Below are positions 1-7,600 of a stretch of DNA of 64,000 nt, piece after piece. The notes under the pieces were generated by a model, which saw only the letters and a list, made by a program, of their open reading frames with translations, had not been told where the DNA came from and searched no databases. Position 1 is the stretch's first letter. Each line of letters opens with the position of its first letter. Source of the DNA: Prosthecobacter sp. (GTDB lineage: Bacteria > Verrucomicrobiota > Verrucomicrobiia > Verrucomicrobiales > Verrucomicrobiaceae). The stretch is from positions 1-64,000 of the forward strand of contig JABARQ010000003.1 in the NCBI GenBank assembly GCA_019186985.1, read 5' to 3'. The translations under genes were made by a program, and so were the position numbers.

Positions 1-1
1 G

Positions 2-121
2 GAGCTGGTGGTCAAGGTGCTGCGGGAACACCCCAGCAAACTCAGCCTGCGCCGCAAGCGCCGCCGCGCTGCCCTCGACCCCGACTTCAGGCTCCAACTC
101 CTCGCTTCTCTTCATGCGTAA
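2..121 (+). CDS. C-terminal tail of a gene entering from the left (possible transposase)
   Basis: Only the last 39 codons lie in the window, ending at TAA 119-121. The peptide is basic and ends in a Leu-rich stretch (key part KLSLRRKRRRAALDPDFRLQ). Such Arg/Lys-rich ends followed by a short hydrophobic stretch occur at the C-termini of some DDE transposases, but no catalytic residues are visible, so the family cannot be named. No inverted repeat marking an element end was recognised between here and the next gene. Confidence 0.35.
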   Translation, partial: ELVVKVLREHPSKLSLRRKRRRAALDPDFRLQLLASLHA

Positions 122-202
122 GCCCTGGTCATCCGGTGGCGTGGATCCACCTGTTGAAAGAAGCGTCGCCCCGGGGTCGTAGTTTCATCCCCCCCGTAAC
201 TG

Positions 203-1960
203 ATGCCTTCATCCCACCGCCCCATGGTCAAGGGCAGGCGGCAGTCCACACCCATGAGCCGACGATCCCCCATGCCATCCACACGCCTCCTCCTCCCGGT
301 CCTGCCCCTGGCCGCGCTGGGACTGGTGTTGAGCAGCTGCACGCAGGGCTTCTACAAGAAATGGGCCGACAAGCAGGTCTTTGGCATCCTGCGCAGCAAG
401 TCCGGCCTGGTGGCCGGGGCTGAGGACGACGTCCTGCAGAGCATCACGCCGCCGGAGCCTGCCAGGCTGGAGACGCTGATCAGGCAGGCGGAAAACGCCG
501 ACTTCCTCGGGGAAAGGGCCTTTGTGGAAAAAGGAGCGAAGGTGCTGACGCTGCCGGACGCCCTGAACTTTGCCGTGCATCGGAACCGTGTCTATCTGGG
601 GCGTAAGGAACGTGTCTATCTCAGCGCCCTGGCCCTGACGGAAACCCGGCAGCAGTATGGCCCGGTCGCCAGCGCCTCGGGCAGCACCCGGTTCAGCGAA
701 GTCCAGGTTCACAACCGCGTGAACGACTTCGTCCGCACCTCGGCGCTCACCAACGACGGGAGCTTCGGCCTGGATTACCTGATGAAGACCGGGGCACGCC
801 TGGCGCTTGACCTGACCACGGACTTCACGCGCTTCTTCACGGGGGGCGTGAACAGCCTCGGCAATTCACGGACTGCCGTCACCCTCAGCCAGCCTCTCCT
901 GAGCGGCGCAGGAGTGCTCGCGGCTGCGGAGCCGCTGCGCCAGGATGAGCGTGATGTGCTCTACGAAGTCAGGGACTTCACCCAGTATCGTAAATCCTTC
1001 ACCGTGGACATCGCCCGCACCTTCCTGCGCGCGCTGCTGGCTCGTGAGCAGGCCCGGAACCGTTATGTCGCCTACAAGGCCTCGCTCGGGTCGCTTGAGC
1101 GTGAGCGTGAGCTGGCGGCGGCGAACCTCCGGTCGCAGTCCCAGCTGAAGCAGATTGAACAGGGCAGCATCACCTATGAACGCCAGTGGATCACCGCCAT
1201 CCGCTCCTATGAGGAGGCGCTGGACGACCTCAAGATCTCCCTGGGCCTGCCCGTGACCGAAAAGCTGGTGCTTGATTCCTCCGAACTCAAGCGTCTGGAG
1301 GTCATCGATCCGAAGGGCAGCCTGGATCAGATGATCGACGTGGCCCTGACCACCCGGCTGGACATCTTCAACGCCCGCGACCGTCTTTATGACGCGGAGA
1401 GAAAGGTCAAGATCGCCCACCAGAGCACCCTGCCGACGGTGGACGCCCTGGCCGGCTATCAGGCTGGCACACCGACGGGTGGCAGCCAGGGGCTCAGCAT
1501 CAACCACCGTCAGCGCCAGATTTACGGAGGTCTCGACATCGACCTGAACCTGAACACGCTGCCTGAACGCAACGACCTGCGTGCCGCGCAGATCGTGGAG
1601 CAGGCCTCGCGCCGCGCCCTGGACCTCGCCGAGGAGGAACTGCGCAGCACGATCCGCAGCGACTGGCGAGCCCTGAACGTGGCCCGCCAGCAGTATGACC
1701 TGGCCCTGAAGGGGCTGGAGCTTTCACAGAAGCGTCTGGAGATCGAGGAGGCCCTGATGGCGGAAGGGCAGGGGACAGCGCGTGACATCGTGGAATCGCA
1801 GGACCGCCTCATCGTTGCACGCGACCTGGTGATCTCCACCCTCATTGACCACAATCTCGCCCGCCTTCAGCTCTGGGCTGACATGGGGGTGCTGTTCATC
1901 CGGAAAGATGTCCGGTGGGCGGACGTATTAAAACAAGAGAAGCCCCAAGGAGACTCATGA
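203..1960 (+). CDS. TolC-family outer membrane efflux lipoprotein
   Basis: This is an outer-membrane factor of a tripartite efflux or secretion system. Long alpha-helical stretches rich in Ala, Arg, Glu and Leu flank short beta-like parts, as in the duplicated TolC fold, and the length (about 570 residues) fits the family. The N-terminus carries a lipoprotein signal ending in the lipobox LVLSSC, so the mature protein is probably acylated. The frame is open from 203, but starts at 254 or 272 put the hydrophobic signal nearer the N-terminus and are more likely. The stop overlaps the start of the HlyD-like adaptor (ATGA), so the two are translationally coupled. The ABC ATPase follows, giving a transporter set whose substrate is unknown. 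Confidence 0.85.
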   Translation: MPSSHRPMVKGRRQSTPMSRRSPMPSTRLLLPVLPLAALGLVLSSCTQGFYKKWADKQVFGILRSKSGLVAGAEDDVLQSITPPEPARLETLIRQAENADFLGERAFVEKGAKVLTLPDALNFAVHRNRVYLGRKERVYLSALALTETRQQYGPVASASGSTRFSEVQVHNRVNDFVRTSALTNDGSFGLDYLMKTGARLALDLTTDFTRFFTGGVNSLGNSRTAVTLSQPLLSGAGVLAAAEPLRQDERDVLYEVRDFTQYRKSFTVDIARTFLRALLAREQARNRYVAYKASLGSLERERELAAANLRSQSQLKQIEQGSITYERQWITAIRSYEEALDDLKISLGLPVTEKLVLDSSELKRLEVIDPKGSLDQMIDVALTTRLDIFNARDRLYDAERKVKIAHQSTLPTVDALAGYQAGTPTGGSQGLSINHRQRQIYGGLDIDLNLNTLPERNDLRAAQIVEQASRRALDLAEEELRSTIRSDWRALNVARQQYDLALKGLELSQKRLEIEEALMAEGQGTARDIVESQDRLIVARDLVISTLIDHNLARLQLWADMGVLFIRKDVRWADVLKQEKPQGDS

Positions 1961-3801
1961 TGAAAAACAAGGGAAACTGGAAAACCTGGACGGCGATCAT
2001 TGCGGTGACCGTCGGGGGCGGCTCATGGCTGCTTCTGGGAGGCAGCTCGGAGGAGGTCACCACCGTCCCGACCTTTTCCGCCGCGCGGGGCCCGCTTCAG
2101 GTCGCCGTGCTTCAGGGCGGGGAAATCCGCGCCCTGCACAATCATGAGGTGAAGTCCGAGATCGAGACGCCCACCAAGATCCTCAGCATCATCCCTGAAG
2201 GCTACATGGTCACCGAGGAGGACGTGAAGGAGGGCAAGGTGCTGGTTGAACTGGACTCCACCGACATCAAGTCGCGCATCCAGTCGCACGAGATCGACTT
2301 CCAGACCACGGTCTCCAACTACATTGATGCCGACGAAGGCCGGGAGATTCAGCGCAGCGAGAACCAGAGCCTGGTTCGTGACATGAAGGAGTCCAGCACC
2401 TTTGCCTTGATGGACTTTGAGAAGTACCTGGGCAGGGAGCTGACCACCAAGATCCTGGCCGATGCCGGGCTTCCCGCGACGGTGGACGCGCTGGACAAGT
2501 TTGTGCACATGCTGGACGCCCAGGCCAACACTCCTGTTGACCCCGCCGTGGTGAAGGCCGCCGCCGGAGGTGAGAAGGCCGTCGCGAAGCTGCCGCCGGC
2601 CAGGAAGCTCGGGGCGACGCCCGTGCGCGAACGCATTGATTTCACACCCTTCCTGGAAGGCACCAGCGGCGGGGATGGTGAGGCGCAGCAGAAGCTCCGG
2701 CAGCTGGAGGACGACCTGCTTCTCAGGAAGTCCGAGCTGGCGGTCGCCAAGCAGAAGGTGGAGTCCTCGGGACGTCTGGCGGCGAAGAGCTTCATCTCCA
2801 AGGCGCAGCTCGAAAACGACCAGGTGACATTTGAAAAGGTGACCCTGGCGGTCAAGACGGCCGCCACGGAGCTCGACCTCTTCAAGAAATATGAGTTCTC
2901 CAAGCAGTGCGCCATGCTGCTCTCCGCCTATCGTGAAAGCCTGACCAAGCTGGAGCGCGTGGTGCGTGCCAACCGTTCCAAGATGGCCCAGGCCGAGACG
3001 CGTTTCCAGACCTCCAAGCGCCGCTATGAGATGGAGCTCGCCCAGCGTGAGGACCTGGACCGCCAGTTCAAGGCCTGCACGATCAAGGCCACCCAGCCGG
3101 GGCTGGTGGCCTACGGCGACCTGGATGCCGGCAGTTCCTACAATTACAGCAACAGCATCGAGGAAGGGGCCAGCGTGCGCCTGCGCCAGACCATCCTGAC
3201 CATCCCGGACATGAGCCGGATGGGCGTGCATGTGAAGATCCACGAATCCCAGGTGAAGAAGGTCAAGCTCGGACAGACGGCGCTCATCCGCGTGGATGCC
3301 GAACCGGGCAAGGTTCTCGAAGGCCGGGTCGCCGAGCTCGCCCTGATGCCCGACTCCTCCAGCAGCCGTTACACGCCGAACCTGAAGGTCTACCCCAGCA
3401 CCATTCACATCGAAGGCATCCATCCCTGGCTGAAGCCCGGCATGAACGCCAAGGTGGAGATCATCGTGGACCAGCTGAGCGACGTCGTCTTCGTCCCGGT
3501 CCAGTCGGTGGAGGTTGAGCAGGACAAGCACTTCTGCTACATCCGCAGCGGCGCCAGGCTGGAGCGCAGGCCCATCCAGACCGGTGTATTCAACGACGAG
3601 TTCATCGAGATCAAGGATGGTCTGCAGCCCGGTGACCAGGTGGCCATCTCCCTGCCGAAGAAGTCCAGTGCCGATGACATGAACAGGCCCGGCGCCGCCC
3701 AGCCAGCCGATCCTGGACAGCCTGGAGCCCGGCCCAAGGGGCAGAAGGCCGGCAAGGCCAAGGATGTGGCTGCGGCGACCTCCTCCCAGGCCGCCCTCTG
3801 A
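1957..3801 (+). CDS. HlyD-family periplasmic adaptor subunit
   Basis: This is the membrane-fusion protein that would link an inner-membrane transporter to the TolC-like protein upstream. One N-terminal membrane segment (about residues 8-30) is followed by a biotinyl-lipoyl-like part, a long coiled-coil hairpin and C-terminal beta-barrel domains (for example GLVAYGDLDAG and VFVPVQSVEVE). The start at 1957 is chosen because AAGGAG lies at 1947-1952 and the ATG overlaps the previous stop. At 614 residues it is longer than the usual adaptor of about 400; the extra length is in the helical hairpin, an Ala/Pro/Lys-rich linker (about residues 190-230) and a low-complexity tail. MacA-like function is inferred from the neighbouring ATPase. 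Confidence 0.85.
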   Translation: MMKNKGNWKTWTAIIAVTVGGGSWLLLGGSSEEVTTVPTFSAARGPLQVAVLQGGEIRALHNHEVKSEIETPTKILSIIPEGYMVTEEDVKEGKVLVELDSTDIKSRIQSHEIDFQTTVSNYIDADEGREIQRSENQSLVRDMKESSTFALMDFEKYLGRELTTKILADAGLPATVDALDKFVHMLDAQANTPVDPAVVKAAAGGEKAVAKLPPARKLGATPVRERIDFTPFLEGTSGGDGEAQQKLRQLEDDLLLRKSELAVAKQKVESSGRLAAKSFISKAQLENDQVTFEKVTLAVKTAATELDLFKKYEFSKQCAMLLSAYRESLTKLERVVRANRSKMAQAETRFQTSKRRYEMELAQREDLDRQFKACTIKATQPGLVAYGDLDAGSSYNYSNSIEEGASVRLRQTILTIPDMSRMGVHVKIHESQVKKVKLGQTALIRVDAEPGKVLEGRVAELALMPDSSSSRYTPNLKVYPSTIHIEGIHPWLKPGMNAKVEIIVDQLSDVVFVPVQSVEVEQDKHFCYIRSGARLERRPIQTGVFNDEFIEIKDGLQPGDQVAISLPKKSSADDMNRPGAAQPADPGQPGARPKGQKAGKAKDVAAATSSQAAL

Positions 3802-3817
3802 TCCGATCTTCGTCACC

Positions 3818-3839
3818 GCCCTCCTGGTTTCGGGAGGGC
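3818..3839 (+). terminator. Intergenic hairpin between adaptor and ATPase genes
   Basis: A 7-bp perfect stem GCCCTCC/GGAGGGC with an 8-nt loop lies in the 61-bp gap. No T-tract follows, so it could be an attenuator, an mRNA-processing or stability element, or chance in GC-rich DNA. Confidence 0.25.
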
Positions 3840-3862
3840 TGTTCCGCCGCCCTTAGCCGCCG

Positions 3863-4582
3863 ATGCCCGAACCCATCATCAGCCTCCGAGACATCCGCAA
3901 GTCCTACCAGATGGGTGACATGGTCAGCCAGGTGCTGCAGGGCGTCTCCTTCGACATCTATCCAGGCGAATATGTCTGCATCATGGGGCCTTCGGGCTGC
4001 GGCAAGTCCACCCTCCTCAATGTCCTTGGCTGCCTCGACCAGCCGACCACCGGGGACTACTTCCTCGGCGGGCAAAACGTCGCCACCCTGGACGACGATG
4101 AGCTTTCGGCGGCCAGGAACCGGAACCTGGGCTTCATCTTTCAAAGCTACAACCTGATCCAGCAGCTCACCGTGCTGGAGAACATCTCCGTGCCCATGTA
4201 TTACGGCGGCGCCGAGGACGCCAGGATGCGCGAGGTGGCCGAAAGGCTCGCCAACCAGGTCGGGCTGGGCCACCGGCTGAATCACAAGCCCACGGAGCTT
4301 TCCGGCGGCCAGCAGCAGCGAGTGGCCATCGCCCGCGCCCTGTCCAACGACCCCCTCGTCATCCTGGCCGACGAGGCCACGGGCAACCTCGACAGCAAGT
4401 CCGGCCAGGAGATCCTCGCCCTCTTCGACGACCTTAACGCGCAGGGCCGGACCCTGGTCTTCGTGACCCATGACGAGCGCATGGTGGAGCGCTGCTCCCG
4501 GATCATCCGCCTCAAGGACGGGCTGGTGGACCGGGACGAGCCGGGCCGGAAGATGCGGCAGGGTCAGGCGGCGGCCGCCTGA
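3863..4582 (+). CDS. ABC transporter ATP-binding protein (MacB/LolD type)
   Basis: This is a stand-alone nucleotide-binding subunit of 239 residues. Walker A is GPSGCGKST (residues 42-50), the signature LSGGQQQR is near 146-153, and Walker [13 protein letters not shown] is near 166-177, followed by the switch histidine in VTHDE. The sequence type matches the LolD/MacB/FtsE group, which works with FtsX-like permeases. It follows the TolC-like and HlyD-like genes on the same strand and completes the energy part of a MacAB-TolC-like pump. The permease expected fused to it or next to it is missing: the next gene is an alpha-2-macroglobulin. No clear ribosome binding site was seen. Role is firm at family level; the substrate is unknown. 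Confidence 0.93.
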   Translation: MPEPIISLRDIRKSYQMGDMVSQVLQGVSFDIYPGEYVCIMGPSGCGKSTLLNVLGCLDQPTTGDYFLGGQNVATLDDDELSAARNRNLGFIFQSYNLIQQLTVLENISVPMYYGGAEDARMREVAERLANQVGLGHRLNHKPTELSGGQQQRVAIARALSNDPLVILADEATGNLDSKSGQEILALFDDLNAQGRTLVFVTHDERMVERCSRIIRLKDGLVDRDEPGRKMRQGQAAAA

Positions 4583-4661
4583 CCGGGGTTAAAAAAATCC
4601 CCGAATTCCGCCTTCGCGTTTTTGCCGTCATGCTACTTTCGGGGGCGCACCTCCGCACCCC

Positions 4662-7600
4662 ATGAAACCGCCTTCACGCCCCGGGCTCACGACGGCCCTT
4701 GTCCTTGCGACCCTTCTGCCGCTCCTCACCTCGCCCGCGGCGCCGTCGGGTCTAACCAAAAAGAGGGTTGACGCTGCCGCGCCCGCCCTTGAGGCGGAGG
4801 TTTCCATCCATCCGGAAGAGCTTTCTCCTGACAGCACCATCGAGGTCGTCTTTCCGACCCCGATGATCGACAAGGGGAGGGTCGGCTCGTCCGAGGCCGT
4901 GCCGCCGCTCGTGGCGGTCCCCGCGCTGAAGGGGGAGTTCCAGTGGGTCAGCACACGCAGCGGTCATTTCAGGCTTCAGGAGACGCCGAAGTTCAACACA
5001 AGCTACGCCTTTGCCCTGCGCCCGGGGCTGGCCGACCTGGCGGGCCGCGCCCTTTCCACCGCGGAGCTGGCCGCGGTGGGCAGTGCTCCCTTCAAGATCA
5101 TCGACCGGGCGCCCAGGTGGCTGGGAGGGGGCGAGGCGGACCGCACGGTGAAGTTCCTGTTCGAGTTCAATGACAACGTGGATGCCGCAAGGGCCGCCGC
5201 GAGCCTGGTGTTCGTTTCGGAAAAGCCCGTGATCAAGGTGCCTGCCAGGGTTCGTCTGGCGACCGGCCGTGACTTCAACGGCAGTGCGCCGCAGCCGACC
5301 TGGACGGAGGACATCGCCGGCGCGAAGCCTGCGCTCGCGGCAGACGCCATGCGCCTCAGCGCGCTTGTGGTCGAGCCTGCGGAGCCGCTGCCCGTGGCCG
5401 ACAACTGGAAGCTTGCCGTTGCTGCAACGCTTGCCAACGCCTCCGGGCATGACACGCTTGAGGAGCCTGAGGACATCGCCCTGGGGGATGTGCGTCCCTT
5501 CAGCGTCTCGGGCATCACGGCGCACACGCCCTTTGACGGCGACTACTACCTGAGGATCGCCTTCAACAAGTCCCTGGTGCCCGAAAGGGACGAGACCTGG
5601 AAAAGCGAGGAGCTGAGGGCTCTCGCGGAAAAGCTGGCCAGCATGGTCAGCATCGAGCCGAACGTGCCGGTGGTGCCCGAGGTGGACGGACGTGTGCTGC
5701 TGCTCAAGGGGGCGTTTGAGCTGAACAAGCCTCATCGCGTGGTTGTGGATCCCCGCCTCGTGTCCGGTGACGGGCTGGTCCTTGAGAAGCCGGGTGAGGC
5801 GGAGGTCAGCTTCATCCCCAATCCACCCTATGTGGCGGCGCCGGCCTTTGTGAGGACGCAGCTCGCCGGGGGCGGGGGCGAGTTTGAATTCACGGCGGCC
5901 AACGTCCGCGAGGTTCGTGTGCGGGTGAAGAAGCTCGGGGGGGCTGAGCTGCTTCAGGCGCTTGCAAAGTTCCGCGAGTATCACAGCAGGTTTTATCAGG
6001 ATGAGGACAAGAAAAAGGGCTTCAGGCCCGCAGGCATCGACGAGTATCCGGGGCTCCAGGTCTTTGACCGCACCTATCCCGTGAACAAGGAGTTCGACAA
6101 AAGCGAGCTGCTGCGCCTGAGCTGGAAGGAGGTGCTTGCCGGAGCGCCTGCCGCCCCGCTGTTCGTCGAAATCGAGGGCCGTGCCTCGGAGGGGCTGGCC
6201 CAGCAGGGAGTCATCACCCAGTCCCTCGTTCAGTTCACCGACCTGGGCATCATGCAGAAGAGCAACGGCAGGGAAACCCTGGTGTTCGTGACCTCCCTGA
6301 CGACCGGCAGGCCCGTGCCCGGCGTCCGGCTCACGCTGGTGGACCAGGATCAGAAGCTGCTCGGACATGCGGACACGGATGCCAGCGGCCTTGCCACGAT
6401 GACGGCGGCTGATCCCGCCTTTGTGCTGGCCGAACTGAAAGGGGACGGCACGGCCGTCGAGACTTCGAGAAGCGGCATCAACGGCGTCATTCCCTATGAC
6501 ATCCCGACCGCCTGGGAGGATGTCTGGAAGCCTGCGAGGCGCACTTTTGTCTTCAGCGACCGCCCTCTTTACAGGCCCGGTGACACGATGCATCTCAAGG
6601 CATTCACCCGCCTGCGCAGCGGTGACTCCCTGATGCTCGACACCGCGCCCGTCACGGGCCGCGTCATCATCCGTGATCCGCGTTATCGCACCGTGCTCGA
6701 CAAGCAGGTCAAGTTTACCGCGCAGGGAAGCTGGGCCGATGACCTCAAGCTGCCCGAGGCCCCCCTGGGCTGGTACCATCTCACGCTGCGCTTTGGCAAG
6801 GAGGGCGATGATGACTATGCGCCCGACGCCGGACATCACAGCTTCCGTGTCGATGATTACAAGCCCAACACCTTTGAAGTGAGGCTAGACGGCAGGGACG
6901 TCGAGATCCTCGCGGACCGGCTGAAGCTGCCGATGAGCGCCAGCTACTTCATGGGCAAGGCGCTGAGCCGAGCCAAGGTGAGCTGGACCGCCTCCTCCAT
7001 GAGGGCCTACCAGCCTCCGGAAGCCTACGGTGACTTTCACTTTGGCGACGCCCCGCGCTGGGCGCATTACGGCAAGGACCGTGATGCCGACGGTTATTAT
7101 GACGACAGCGGTGATGATCCGGAAGGTGAATGGTGGGTGAACGGCGACCTTTCAGTGGATGAAGAAGGTGGAGCCGTCCTTGAGATGCCCATGCCGCCGC
7201 CGGATCGTGCCTCCCTGCCGCAGCAGGTGCGGGTGACTGCGGAGGTCACGGACATCAACCAGCAGACCATCAGCGCCGCAACGGAGTTTGAAGTGCCGGG
7301 TGCGGAGTTCATCCTCGGCCTCAAGGGTCCTCAGTTCTTCGGAAGGGCGGGCCAGGACTCGGCCTTGGAGATCGTGGCGATTGATTCCAAGGGCAGGCCT
7401 GCCGCCGGGATGGTGAAGGTCGGCCTGAAGGTGGAGCGCCAGGAGTATCACACGCTCAAGATCGCCACGGCCGGAGGAGGCAGCACCACGAAGGACCAGG
7501 TGATCCTGCGCGAGGAACTGCGCCGGCAGGTTGAGCTCAGGGCGGTGACGCATGGCAGTGCGCCCTCCTCCACGCTTGCCTTCAAGCCTGCGCGCGGCGG

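Noticed and set aside
2023..3816. Reverse-strand open frame of 597 codons
   Set aside because: It is antisense to the HlyD-like gene, which has a Shine-Dalgarno site and recognisable domains; the reverse product is repetitive and matches nothing.
4584..4603. CGGGG/CCCCG hairpin after the ABC ATPase gene as a terminator
   Set aside because: The stem is only 5 bp with a 10-nt loop and no following T-tract.
4752..6839. Reverse-strand open frame of 695 codons
   Set aside because: It lies wholly within the alpha-2-macroglobulin gene and has no recognisable signal, motif or plausible start.
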